64,000 bases of DNA from Flagellimonas abyssi. Lineage in GTDB: Bacteria > Bacteroidota > Bacteroidia > Flavobacteriales > Flavobacteriaceae. The notes beneath the pieces were generated by a model that saw only the letters and a list, made by a program, of their open reading frames with translations, searched no databases and was not told where the DNA came from. Where the stretch lies: the NCBI RefSeq assembly GCF_019457905.1, contig NZ_JAHZSV010000020.1, positions 22,575-86,574 of the forward strand, read 5' to 3'. Positions 43,501 to 52,559 of the stretch are shown here, in pieces; the first letter of the stretch is position 1, and every line of letters begins with the position of its first letter. The translations under genes and the position numbers were made by a program.

Positions 43501-44751
43501 ATGAAATCAAAACACACTTTCACCGTAATTTTCTTTACCAGAAAATCAAGGAGCATTCCAAACCAATTATCCATCTATGTTCGCATTACAGTGGACGGCA
43601 AACGTGCCGAAATCAGTCTTAAAAGAAACATTCCCTCCAAAGAGTGGGACAATTCACGGAACCGGGGCAGGGGAGGTTCACAGAGGATCAGAGCATTGAA
43701 CGCCTATCTGGACAGCGTTTATGGTGAACTATTGGACTGCCATAAAGAACTTTTGGAAGAGAACAGGGTTATTTCCTCAAATGCCATCAAGTCCCGTTAT
43801 CTTGGCGAGGATGACAACAGTAAGACCTTAAGGGAACTTATCAAGTACCACAATGAGAATATGTCAATTGTCCTGAAAAAAGGGACCATGAAGAACTATT
43901 ATACAACGGAAAAGTACCTGCACAGATTTTTAGCCAAGAAAAGAAAGGTAAACGATGTCCACCTTAAACAGTTGAACTATGCCTTTATCACCGATTTTGA
44001 GCATTTTCTGCGCAATTACAAAGATTCGAAGAAGAATTTATTATTGGGCAACAATGGGGTGATGAAACATCTGGAAAGGTTCAAGAAGATGCTCAACCTT
44101 GCCGTCAAATTGGAATGGATGGACAAGAACCCGTTCAACCAGTTCCAGTTGAAATATAACAGATATGATAGGCAGTTTTTGGACGAAGAGGAACTGGAGC
44201 AATTGGAAAGCACGGAACTAGGGAACGAACGTTTGGAGCGGATAAGGGACTGTTTTGTGTTCTCATGCTATACAGGCCTTTCCTATGTGGATGTCAAGGA
44301 GCTGAACAGTGACAATATCGTAAAGGGAATCGACGGCAACCATTGGATAAGTACCAAGCGTGAAAAAACGGACAAGCCCGTTAAGGTACCCTTGCTCCCA
44401 AAGGCACGGGAAATCTTGGAAAAGTATATGCAATGTCCAGAAATGGAAAATAAGGAAAGCCTGTTGCCGATTAGTTCCAATCAAAAGACCAACGCCTATT
44501 TAAAAGAGATAGCGGATTCCTGCGACATTGACAAAAACCTGACCTTTCATGTGGCAAGACATACCTTTGCCACAACCGTCATGTTGTCAAATGGTGTACC
44601 CATCGAAACAGTCTCGAAACTTCTCGGGCATAGCAAACTGTCCACCACACAGATTTATGCCAGGGTCGTGGAATCCAAGATAAGTGAGGACATTGGCAAT
44701 CTTTTGATCAGGTTCAAGGAAAAGGCAGTCAAAAAAAGTGCAGTTACATGA
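43501..44751 (+). CDS. Tyrosine-type site-specific integrase of island 2
   Basis: The 416-aa protein has the same domains as the island 1 integrase: Arm-binding (RKSRSIPNQLSIYVRITVDGKRAEISLKR), core-binding, and catalytic (HWISTKREKTDKPVKVPLL; HVARHTFATT; GHSKLSTTQIYARV with Tyr). Box I is YTGLSYVDV, where Ser takes the place of the usual Arg, as in IntDOT. Similar sequence and the same att core explain tandem insertion at one tRNA. A possible ATG seven bases upstream is out of frame, so 43501 is the start. Confidence 0.93.
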   Translation: MKSKHTFTVIFFTRKSRSIPNQLSIYVRITVDGKRAEISLKRNIPSKEWDNSRNRGRGGSQRIRALNAYLDSVYGELLDCHKELLEENRVISSNAIKSRYLGEDDNSKTLRELIKYHNENMSIVLKKGTMKNYYTTEKYLHRFLAKKRKVNDVHLKQLNYAFITDFEHFLRNYKDSKKNLLLGNNGVMKHLERFKKMLNLAVKLEWMDKNPFNQFQLKYNRYDRQFLDEEELEQLESTELGNERLERIRDCFVFSCYTGLSYVDVKELNSDNIVKGIDGNHWISTKREKTDKPVKVPLLPKAREILEKYMQCPEMENKESLLPISSNQKTNAYLKEIADSCDIDKNLTFHVARHTFATTVMLSNGVPIETVSKLLGHSKLSTTQIYARVVESKISEDIGNLLIRFKEKAVKKSAVT

Positions 44752-44898
44752 AAAAAGGGGAGATGATATTAGCTTCTTTTTACATACTTTAGCCTACCAG
44801 ATGAATGGCTGTCATCACAGAATACTGCGTTCCAGAGTGGTTTTTCAGTGAGTTGTATATGGTGTTTTGGCAACTATATACCTCTTTACACCTTTGAT

Positions 44899-45186
44899 TT
44901 ATTTACTGGTACTGGTGGGTTTCTTGCTATCCCTTAAAAATGCCCTACCGCTCCTAAATGCGAAAAAAGCAATTATCCAACCAATGGATTGCATAAACCA
45001 AGCGTATCCAAGCTCATGTCTTACACCTGCATCGGGATCGAGCAATAAATAAGGAGTCCTTTTAAGTAGTGGTAAAAAATTAGGAATAAGGAAAACCCCA
45101 ATTGCGATACCTATAAGGAGAAGCAATATCCCAAGGGTTCTATCTAATATTTGACGGTTTCTGGACACTTCATTAAAAGTATCCAT
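44899..45186 (-). CDS. Small two-TM membrane protein downstream of the island 2 guide RNA
   Basis: Starting MDTFNEVSRNRQILDRT it has about 95 aa with hydrophobic segments TLGILLLLIGIAIGVFLIPNF and GYAWFMQSIGWIIAFFAF. No family recognised. It follows the guide RNA on the same strand (about 50 bases after the first 20 guide bases), so it may share that transcript. An ATG two codons earlier (45192) is an alternative start. Confidence 0.6.
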   Translation of the reverse strand: MDTFNEVSRNRQILDRTLGILLLLIGIAIGVFLIPNFLPLLKRTPYLLLDPDAGVRHELGYAWFMQSIGWIIAFFAFRSGRAFLRDSKKPTSTSK

Positions 45187-45237
45187 TTTCAATCGTTCAA
45201 AAAAACTTTATCGGTGTTTAAGGTTATAGATTGTTAT

Positions 45238-45326
45238 TGTTAGCGTGTATCCCACAAGTTGTATGTGTTGTTCACACTTAGTGAGTGTTGTTGACAACCT
45301 CACCTCACGGGTGTACAAGCACCCTC
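45238..45326 (-). ncRNA. Guide RNA of the island 2 sigma-dCas12f module
   Basis: The scaffold is 45326-45258 (minus strand), 12 bases after the dCas12f stop. It opens with GAGGGTGCTTGTACACCCGT, identical to island 1. Stem 2 GTGAG...CTCAC encloses GTTGT-CA-ACAAC (island 1: GTC-AAT-GAC). Stem 3 is GTGT-GAACA-ACAC (island 1: ATGC-TTGTG-GCAT), then ATACAAC. The guide begins TTGTGGGATACACGCTAACA. A T7 run at 45200-45206 could end the transcript. The base before the guide is C. Confidence 0.75.
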
Positions 45327-45338
45327 AATATCCAATTG

Positions 45339-46436
45339 TCATGCAGTAATCAGCTCAATGCCTGCTTTCTCTGCCTTGTATTTTATTTTGGTCATTAGCT
45401 CATAATAGCTCCAGTTCCTTAATACAAATTCTTCTTCTTTGGCAATCCCGACCTTGTCCTCTTGATTCATTAAAATAAGTGTCCCTGCCTGATGCTTGAT
45501 ACAGAAGTCTATAAGTTTTCTACTGTATACATGTATGCGGTGTGCCACATAATTACTTTCTGTTTTGTGATACTTGTCCACTGCTTTAAGTTTTCGTTTG
45601 CACCCTTTCCCTGATCTGGAATAGGTCGCCCCAACCTGAGCCCTTCTCCGGGCTGCCTGTATAGCCAGCCTACGATAAAGGAATTCTTCCTTGGTGCCGA
45701 TTGTAAGTCTGTTTTTTCCTGTCTTCACAACTATGGGATATTCCAAGGACAATGATGCTTCAGCGATGACCTCTGGTTTTAGGATATGCTTTTCCTTTTC
45801 GATTTCAAACACCGCCAGCCAAAAGATTTTTCCGCCATTCAGTTTAATGTTGGAGGCACATAGCTTGACATCACCTTTTACCAAACGCTCCAACAGCATT
45901 CGTTTGTCCGTAAAATCCTTGCCCAAGTAGGTTTTAAATGGAACCCGGTACAAACGGAAGCAAAAGGCTTTCTTCTCTTCATCATAGACAATCCGACTTA
46001 TACCCTGCAAGCCAAAAGGAAATGCCATGTCCTTCTTGAAATTCGGCAATGAGCGTTCGCCCTTCCAGTATTGAATCCTATTTTTATTGAATGAGGAGAT
46101 CAAGCCATGGTTCAGGGTGGACAATATGTTTGTAGGAACTTCTCCTTTGAATCTATCAGATACCAATCGATAGGTAGTGTTTATCCTAGAACGATTAAGA
46201 ATTCCTTTTTCATCTTTTTTTTCATCAGCCAATTTATATTTTATCCCCTCGGATAGATAAGAGAATTCCTTTATCATTTCCTGAACATACAGATGGGTTA
46301 CTATGAGGTTGGCTGCTCTAAAGCATCGGTCCCGCCACTGGTACATCATATCCATAACCTCTTTTTTTTCGTCCTTGGTAGGGAGGTCGATCAATAATTG
46401 AATCTTTCTAGTGTGTTTTAGCGTTGACTTTCCCAT
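45339..46436 (-). CDS. Nuclease-dead Cas12f/TnpB-like protein (dCas12f) (island 2)
   Basis: It has 365 aa like the island 1 copy and aligns along its length without gaps that I can see. Landmarks: wedge motif NFKKDMAFPF, SNIKLNGGKIFWLAVFEIEK, the RuvC-I position AEASLSLEYPIVV without the catalytic Asp, the helix YVAHRIHVYSRKLIDFCIKH, the RuvC-II position LILMNQE, and NWSYYELMTKIKYKAEKAG near the end. Zinc finger and RuvC-III are missing here too. The same losses in two diverged copies indicate a conserved non-cutting function rather than decay. It lies one base after the sigma gene. Confidence 0.82.
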   Translation of the reverse strand: MGKSTLKHTRKIQLLIDLPTKDEKKEVMDMMYQWRDRCFRAANLIVTHLYVQEMIKEFSYLSEGIKYKLADEKKDEKGILNRSRINTTYRLVSDRFKGEVPTNILSTLNHGLISSFNKNRIQYWKGERSLPNFKKDMAFPFGLQGISRIVYDEEKKAFCFRLYRVPFKTYLGKDFTDKRMLLERLVKGDVKLCASNIKLNGGKIFWLAVFEIEKEKHILKPEVIAEASLSLEYPIVVKTGKNRLTIGTKEEFLYRRLAIQAARRRAQVGATYSRSGKGCKRKLKAVDKYHKTESNYVAHRIHVYSRKLIDFCIKHQAGTLILMNQEDKVGIAKEEEFVLRNWSYYELMTKIKYKAEKAGIELITA

Positions 46437-46437
46437 A

Positions 46438-47235
<798 letters not shown>

Positions 47236-47382
47236 TTAAGATGGTCAATGCACCATGGTTAAAATTGATTAGCTTTAAAAGCTGATGCGATTTCTTAAAA
47301 AAGGATAAAGAGAAGATAGCTTTGAAAAGTTGAGAAAGCCCCTTTCAAACAAGATAAAGAGGGCGTGAATACTTAACTTATA

Positions 47383-47486
47383 GCATCAAGGTACTGGTAT
47401 ACCGCACGACAATAAGTAAGCTCACGCCCGGGCCGTGAGCATTTGCACTTATCATCTCGTCGTTAAAAATTACCAGTTTTTGATGC
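47383..47486. repeat. 104-nt imperfect inverted repeat in the sigma/HTH divergent region
   Basis: Nested matching segments: GCATCAA/TTGATGC, ACTGGTA/TACCAGT, CGAC/GTCG, ATAAGT/ACTTAT and GCTCACG/CGTGAGC, in perfect nested order around CCCGGGC (47427-47433). It could extrude as a cruciform or fold as an RNA. The ends do not match the RYYYAAC/GTTRRRY boxes of integron attC sites. The rest of 47224-47621 shows only the palindrome noted separately. Confidence 0.65.
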
Positions 47487-47577
47487 GAGAATCAAAGCGA
47501 ATGCTTCTAATATGATTAACTTAAGAAGTTTCGCAAATATGTTATTTCCGGGATAAATATAATAAAAACCCCTGAAT

Positions 47578-47593
47578 GAGAGCGAACGCTCTC
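47578..47593. promoter_or_regulatory. Perfect 16-bp palindrome upstream of the HTH gene
   Basis: GAGAGCGAACGCTCTC ends 34 bases before the ATG of the HTH gene; a likely operator for autoregulation, or a hairpin followed by an A run. Confidence 0.45.
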
Positions 47594-47627
47594 AAAAAAA
47601 CTTCCTATAATTTTTTCATTTGTGTTA

Positions 47628-47921
47628 ATGGCAAAGAAAAACACAAATAAAAGTAAAGTTTATTTTTCTGATAAATATGTATGCAGGTTTATCAGTGAGG
47701 AATGGTTGACCTCAAAAGACACAAGTGCCAGAAAGTATGGTAAAATATACGGTGTCAACTATCACGTGATAGAAAAAATACAGCAGGAGAATGGTTACAA
47801 CATACCATTATCCACCTTAAGCACCATCTGTTTCAACCACGGAATCAAACTATCGGATTTCTTTAAATTGGTGGAAAAAAAGTATGGGGAATTTTTGAAT
47901 GATAGCTATGAGTACAAATAA
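47628..47921 (+). CDS. Small HTH protein, divergent from the island 2 sigma gene
   Basis: From the ATG at 47628 (a GTG at 47622 is possible) the product has 97 aa, is basic at the start (MAKKNTNKSKVYF) and contains an XRE-like HTH (DTSARKYGKIYGVNYHVIEKIQQENGYNIPLSTLSTICFNHGIKLSDFFKLVEKKYG). Such proteins are usually small repressors. It occupies the same position, divergent from sigma-dCas12f, as the HTH gene in island 1. Confidence 0.65.
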   Translation: MAKKNTNKSKVYFSDKYVCRFISEEWLTSKDTSARKYGKIYGVNYHVIEKIQQENGYNIPLSTLSTICFNHGIKLSDFFKLVEKKYGEFLNDSYEYK

Positions 47922-48023
47922 TTCTGAATTGTAATTTAATCCTTTTATTCAATTTTCAGTAACCTTACTTATTTCCATTTATTGTCCACTTGTTGAAGAG
48001 TTTTTGGGTTAACTGTTTTACGG

Positions 48024-48260
48024 CTACGGAACAATTTGCATCCGTTCATAGGTGGTTATATTTCCCCATTTTTTCATATCCCATTTATTCCAGTTCCAAA
48101 GCGTATTAATTGAATGCAAACCGTGTTTTTCTCCTTTGCCATTAAATTCTATATTTATGTGGTTGAAAAACAACAGTATAATGTACGGCATATTTGATTT
48201 GACTTTCCTGAAGTCCGTACAAACCAAAGTATGTTTATGTGGCAGCTGATTTTCAATCAT
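48024..48260 (-). CDS. Possible small hypothetical protein (78 aa)
   Basis: The frame MIENQLPHKHTLVCTDFRKVKSN... ending NWNKWDMKKWGNITTYERMQIVP has protein-like composition. It has no recognised family and could be the remnant of a larger gene. It stops just short of the oriT-like block; apart from it, 47922-48262 shows nothing. Confidence 0.3.
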   Translation of the reverse strand: MIENQLPHKHTLVCTDFRKVKSNMPYIILLFFNHINIEFNGKGEKHGLHSINTLWNWNKWDMKKWGNITTYERMQIVP

Positions 48261-48262
48261 GC

Positions 48263-48518
48263 TGTATTTCTTCGGTCCCGCTTGCGGGACGGAGGAATAG
48301 CAAGAGGGTGATGCGCAAATTGCGCCATCACGGTTGTTTTCGGGTCTTCAACAAGTTGAAAACCAGTTAATTGAATGGATTTTGGAATACTGTACAAAAT
48401 CAGGGGCTACAGTAGACTTTTCCGAAATCTACAGTAAATCCTTTGGGAAGCCCAATAAACACTGGGAATTTTTGACGCAAAAATTGACGCAATTTCACTA
48501 AAAAACAAAATCGTACCT
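48263..48518 (+). other. Conserved 256-bp non-coding block, candidate oriT (island 2 copy)
   Basis: Nearly identical to 25948-26202. The GTCCCGC-TT-GCGGGAC hairpin is at 48275-48290, the GTGATGCGCAA.../...TTGCGCCATCAC dyad at 48308-48331, and the paired TTGACGCAA iterons near 48474-48494. It borders the mobilization operon as in island 1. Confidence 0.55.
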
Positions 48519-49103
48519 ATGGAAAAGCAAATAACAAACGGCAGAACAAAGAAAGGAACAAGTGGTTATTCCAATATCACGGTAAAGAAAGAAACGGCCA
48601 TACGCTTCCGCACTTATTCCAAAAGGTTCAGCAAATCGCATAGTGAGGTATTGGATGGAATGATACAATACTTCAAGGAGAACAATCTTCACCCTTTTGG
48701 AGAGGGGACAAAGATCATCCTAGACAGTATCAAAAAGTTGGAGCGTCAGATGATGAAAAAAATCGATAGGCTCATCGCCATTATAAAGAACATGGAAAAG
48801 ACCAGTATCCGGCCCACCTATGAAATGATGCTCATACTTTACGAGGCCTATGTAAAGGATGGGAGGAAGCCGAGGCGGGAACCAGTCCAATTACAGGAAG
48901 AGCGTATGGATTTTTTGGAGCCTAGAAATACCGTTCCGAAAATAGAGCACCAGAGAATCCTTCGTGAATTCGAAAGCTATAAAAAGCGTTGCAATGAAAT
49001 CCTCAACAGTGTTGAAAAGGTAGAACCCATGATGGGAAAGCCGTATCTGAAAATCAATATGGGCATCGGGGTTTTTGAAAGCTTAAAGTACCAATTAAAA
49101 TAA
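48519..49103 (+). CDS. BfmA/BtgA-family mobilization accessory protein (island 2)
   Basis: A 194-aa close homologue of the island 1 protein, with the same RHH-like N-terminus (GYSNITVKKETAIRFRTYSKRFSKSHSEVLDGMIQYFKENN) and the helical middle. Differences are scattered over the whole length, so the two islands diverged some time ago rather than by recent duplication. It lies 5 bases before the relaxase gene. Confidence 0.85.
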   Translation: MEKQITNGRTKKGTSGYSNITVKKETAIRFRTYSKRFSKSHSEVLDGMIQYFKENNLHPFGEGTKIILDSIKKLERQMMKKIDRLIAIIKNMEKTSIRPTYEMMLILYEAYVKDGRKPRREPVQLQEERMDFLEPRNTVPKIEHQRILREFESYKKRCNEILNSVEKVEPMMGKPYLKINMGIGVFESLKYQLK

Positions 49104-49108
49104 CGCCC

Positions 49109-50131
49109 ATGTACCTTACCATCTCAGCACAGAAAATGGGCAGTACCTACAACTCCAGTGTAGGGAACTATGTGGACTATCTGGAAAAGGAGAACAAGGA
49201 CAGGCTGCCCGAGCAAAGGGAGGAATTCTTTGACCAAGAGAACGACAGCGTAAGCCCTCAAACGGTCATCGAGGACATAGATGCCAATACGGCCAAGTTA
49301 AGGCAGAAAGACCCAAAATTCTATTCCATAGTGGTCAGTCCCAACCAAAGGGAACTGAAGGCTATCGGGAATGACCCAAATCTGCTAAGGGAATACACTA
49401 GGAAGCTAATGGAGGACTATGCCAAGAGTTTCCATAGGAACCAAGAGGTCAAGGCCGAGAACCTAAAATATTACGCCAAGATAGAGCATGAGCGCACCTA
49501 TCGGGGCTTAGACAAACAGGTTCAGGAAAATGCACCCTACCGAGGGGAAATAGCAAGGCTCAGGAACGAGATACGGAAAGTGGAACGGGGCGAATCCATA
49601 GGGAATGTCAAGGAGCTTGAAAAGCAGATTGCAGAGCAAACGAGATTGGCCCCGCATAAAAAGAATGGACAGTTAGTGGCAGCCGGAATGAAGAAAGAGG
49701 GACCACAGACCCATATCCATATCATAGTCAGTAGAAGGGATGTGACGAATACCTATACCCTTTCCCCAATTGCCAAGCACAAGGCATCCGCAGTGGAACT
49801 GAACGGAAAGACGGTCAAGAGAGGATTTGATCGGGACAGCTTTTACCAAGCAGCGGAGAAGACCTTTGACAGGACAACGGGGTTCAAAAGGAACTATGTT
49901 GAAACCTATGCTGGTAGAAAGGCCCATGCCAAAGAACCGGGAAAGTTCTTTGCCAAGGTGATGGGATTGCCCACCAAGGAAAAGGACATGGCCTTTAAAC
50001 TTCTGAAGACGATGGGTGTCAAAGCTCCCAGTATCCCGACCAATAAAGTACAGATTGCGGCCAAAATCATCAAAGCCCTTGGAAAGGGTATAGATAGGGC
50101 CAGGGGCACAGGTGAGGATATGGGGTGCTGA
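49109..50131 (+). CDS. MobB-like relaxase / mobilization protein (island 2)
   Basis: A 340-aa protein of the same length as the island 1 relaxase and very similar throughout, including THIHIIVSRRD and the N-terminal GNYVDYLEKEN. With the BfmA/BtgA-type gene and the oriT-like block it forms the transfer module; conjugation pores must come from another element in the cell. Confidence 0.8.
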   Translation: MYLTISAQKMGSTYNSSVGNYVDYLEKENKDRLPEQREEFFDQENDSVSPQTVIEDIDANTAKLRQKDPKFYSIVVSPNQRELKAIGNDPNLLREYTRKLMEDYAKSFHRNQEVKAENLKYYAKIEHERTYRGLDKQVQENAPYRGEIARLRNEIRKVERGESIGNVKELEKQIAEQTRLAPHKKNGQLVAAGMKKEGPQTHIHIIVSRRDVTNTYTLSPIAKHKASAVELNGKTVKRGFDRDSFYQAAEKTFDRTTGFKRNYVETYAGRKAHAKEPGKFFAKVMGLPTKEKDMAFKLLKTMGVKAPSIPTNKVQIAAKIIKALGKGIDRARGTGEDMGC

Positions 50132-50146
50132 AATCCAACAAGTAGG

Positions 50147-50220
50147 TTGCGCCCTATCGTGTTTTTGCTTCACGCTTATCTACCGGAACACTACAAAAAC
50201 CCGATAGGATCCATGCGCAA
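50147..50220 (+). repeat. Conserved 74-nt hairpin after the relaxase gene (island 2)
   Basis: Counterpart of 27831-27904. Outer TTGCGC/TGCGCAA and CCTATCG/CGATAGG pair, then GTTTTTG/CAAAAAC; the loop TTATCTACCGGAACACTA is identical. In island 1 the CGATAGG arm reads CGACAGG, which still pairs through a wobble. Confidence 0.6.
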
Positions 50221-50281
50221 AAGTTTGGGGTAAGATTTGGGGTTTTTATTGTTCTACTTTTAAACAGTTCGGTTTTAAGGG

Positions 50282-50409
50282 GAGCTTACAATCCAGATGG
50301 TGAGACCCTGACCCCTGCGGTGAAACGCATAGCAGCATTGAGATAAGTTTTCGGTCTTATTGCTTATCTCCCAACGTCTCGGCCAACTCATAGCCGGGGC
50401 GTTTTTATT
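50282..50409 (+). ncRNA. Candidate structured small RNA upstream of the abortive-infection gene
   Basis: Three successive hairpins: TGCG-N6-CGCA (50316-50329), GAGATAAG...CTTATCTC (50340-50370) and ACGTCTCGGC...GCCGGGGCGT (50374-50402), the last followed by TTTTTATTT as an intrinsic terminator. There is no open frame. It could be an independent small RNA or a leader. No reverse transcriptase is near, so a retron is not supported. Confidence 0.45.
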
Positions 50410-50445
50410 TGCTATCTTGTAATCATCATTAACAGGATATTTCTT

Positions 50446-51246
50446 ATGGACAAGAAAGAAGAAAAAGAACCCGTTAGGTTTACAATTGAATTTAAGCGTA
50501 AATGGATTATTTGGCTGGTCATTTATTTGGTTCTAATAATTTTCAGCCCAGTATTGTTTTCCAAGATTTCAACTTGGATAAGTTTTGACGCTTCAAGCGG
50601 TGTGATTGGTGATACTATTGGAGGAGTCACAGCTCCTTTCATTAACCTGCTCGCTGCTTTTTTAGTGTATCTCTCCTTCAATGCACAAATTAGAGCAAAT
50701 CAACAGTTGAACAAGGAAAATGAATTTAATTATGTTGTCAATTTATTCAATTTGGTGAAGACAGATTTTGAGGAAAGGAACACTATACACCTTGGAAGCC
50801 GCCCGGTCAGTAATCTCAAGTATATCTATGATTGGATGTTGTCTTATGAAAGTAAAGACAGATTTATCAGAAACCTCAATCTTAGATATAAGGAAAGTGA
50901 CCCAACAAATCTTTATGACGAGAGATATAGAAAAGCAGAAATAAACAATAGGGTTAGAGAACCTTTTCAAGTTGTCAGAAGTCAATTATTTACTTTAAAA
51001 GACATGATTAGTGAAATAAGAAAGAGTAATCTTGAAAATGGGCTTAAGAATTTTTATCGATTTCAAATTGAAAGTATGCTATTCAATATGGATTTGTGGC
51101 TACTACTTAACCCAGCATTTTTTGAAAAGATGGAATCACTGGATATATTAGAGGATTTGGAAATTCAAGCAGCATATCGAGATTGTAAACTAATGGCAAA
51201 AGTTGTCAAAGGTATGGGATATACTGTAAGGTCAGCGCTAGGTTAA
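50446..51246 (+). CDS. Two-TM putative phage abortive-infection protein
   Basis: The 266-aa protein has two TM helices (about 20-39 and 59-80) with the motif IGDTIGGVTAPFINLLAAFLVYLSFNAQIRANQQ between and into the second. Similar motifs are found in proteins annotated as putative phage abortive infection proteins and in two-TM retron effectors. A long cytoplasmic helical part follows. Such effectors damage the membrane when phage is sensed. The nearby structured RNA may control it. Confidence 0.7.
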   Translation: MDKKEEKEPVRFTIEFKRKWIIWLVIYLVLIIFSPVLFSKISTWISFDASSGVIGDTIGGVTAPFINLLAAFLVYLSFNAQIRANQQLNKENEFNYVVNLFNLVKTDFEERNTIHLGSRPVSNLKYIYDWMLSYESKDRFIRNLNLRYKESDPTNLYDERYRKAEINNRVREPFQVVRSQLFTLKDMISEIRKSNLENGLKNFYRFQIESMLFNMDLWLLLNPAFFEKMESLDILEDLEIQAAYRDCKLMAKVVKGMGYTVRSALG

Positions 51247-51292
51247 GTAGTGGCTAGTACAAATTATTAAAACTAGTGGATGAATCTCTATG

Positions 51293-52162
51293 CTATGTCA
51301 ATTGTTTAAATGAGCTTGTTTGTGCAATTGCAGCTTTTAAGACCTGAAAACATATTTTAGCAGTGTGCATTGTTGGGTGAAATTTGGTGCTGACCTGTTG
51401 GTATGGATGAATGTAATTTCTGAAATCCCTTAAGGAATGACTAAATTTTTTCACGTCTTCCATAATTATGCCGATTTCACAAGCCGTGTTTATAAGTTGT
51501 TGGAGCGTCCAATTATGGAGAGGTTTGACTTTTCCTGTCTTATCTTTTGCTGATGATACGGCAGAATTAAATTTTTGTGGGTTATTTAATGCAATACCTA
51601 ATAAAATACCTTCCAATGTGCTACCTGATAAGAATATTACGGCAAGAGGAGATTTGGCATTAAGGCATAATTTTATTTCAGACAACCTTTTTTCGAGAAC
51701 AGATGAAATCTGAGTGTCTAAATTCAGAGACTGGATTGAAATTTCACTAAACTCTTTTTCTAAAAAGGCATCCTCATCAATAGTAGGTTCTAGATTGTCG
51801 TCATTCAAAATTATTTTTGAAGTTTTTTGAAATGTCAGGACATCGTCATTTCTTACAATCTTCCATTTATCAAAAGCTAAATATTGATTTAAATCTTTTA
51901 TATGCTCGTCTAGAACAGAAATTCTACCAATGAATTCTGATGGGTCAAGCAATAATTTGATGCACTTGTCCAATTCGGGTGTCCCATTAATTTGACTTAA
52001 TTTTTCATCCGTATAAATCCATCTGGAAGGAAACCCTTGTCCATAGGTGTCATTGAAGCCTAACATGTTAAAGAAGCGCACAATCTGAGGGCCACTTCTA
52101 TATTGTGTCTCTTCGTTGATCAGGTTTCTAAGTTTTTCTAATGTTTTCTTTTTTAATTGCAT
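51293..52162 (-). CDS. HEPN-like protein, possible Abi-type effector (289 aa)
   Basis: The N-terminal half (LRNLINEETQYRSGPQIVRFFNMLGFNDTYGQGFPSRWIY) resembles the N-terminal segments of AbiJ-like proteins. The C-terminal half is helical and contains HSLRDFRNYIHPYQQ, an R-x(4-6)-H arrangement typical of HEPN ribonucleases. The exact family is not recognised. It stands alone, convergent with the two-TM gene (46-base gap). Confidence 0.55.
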   Translation of the reverse strand: MQLKKKTLEKLRNLINEETQYRSGPQIVRFFNMLGFNDTYGQGFPSRWIYTDEKLSQINGTPELDKCIKLLLDPSEFIGRISVLDEHIKDLNQYLAFDKWKIVRNDDVLTFQKTSKIILNDDNLEPTIDEDAFLEKEFSEISIQSLNLDTQISSVLEKRLSEIKLCLNAKSPLAVIFLSGSTLEGILLGIALNNPQKFNSAVSSAKDKTGKVKPLHNWTLQQLINTACEIGIIMEDVKKFSHSLRDFRNYIHPYQQVSTKFHPTMHTAKICFQVLKAAIAQTSSFKQLT

Positions 52163-52298
52163 TCTCTTCCAATTGTCGCCCTAAGATAGAAATACTTATT
52201 AACAGTATTCTTTGTCCCCCGAATTGTCACTGTTAGCCTTCCCTAAAAATAGGACAGTTTAAAATTCAGATTTTCTAACTTTAAATTTTAACTGACAC

Positions 52299-52418
52299 AT
52301 GAAAAAAAGTAAGCTTACCGAGAACCAGATCATCAAGGCACTGAAAGAGAACGAACAGGGCCGCAAGGTCGGTGATATATCCCGTGAGATGGGCATTGAC
52401 ATATTTTGGTTCTTTTAA
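52299..52418 (+). pseudogene. IS3-family OrfA remnant
   Basis: The 39-codon frame encodes MKKSKLTENQIIKALKENEQ and then GRKVGDISREMGID, the HTH start of IS3-family OrfA, and then runs out of frame into IFWFF and stop. The preceding bases (GTTAGCCTTCCCTAAAAATAGGACAGTTT) look like an IS terminal region; AGGACAGTTTT recurs near 63731. The rest of the transposase is gone. Nothing else is seen in 52163-52559. Confidence 0.7.
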
Positions 52419-52559
52419 ATGAAGCGGTCTCAGCTAAGAAATGTAAGGTTTTCGGAGCGATTACCTGTCCACCTAAAATGAATTTTGCTAAATGAACGAA
52501 TCCTTCTAAAAGCCTTTTCTGTCCTATGTTTTCTTTGCCATTGATGGGTCAGTGTTTTA

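Noticed and set aside
47383..47486. Integron attC site
   Set aside because: The terminal segments do not match the conserved attC boxes, and no integron integrase or cassette array is nearby.
50282..50445. A retron (ncRNA plus two-TM effector)
   Set aside because: No reverse transcriptase gene occurs anywhere in the island.
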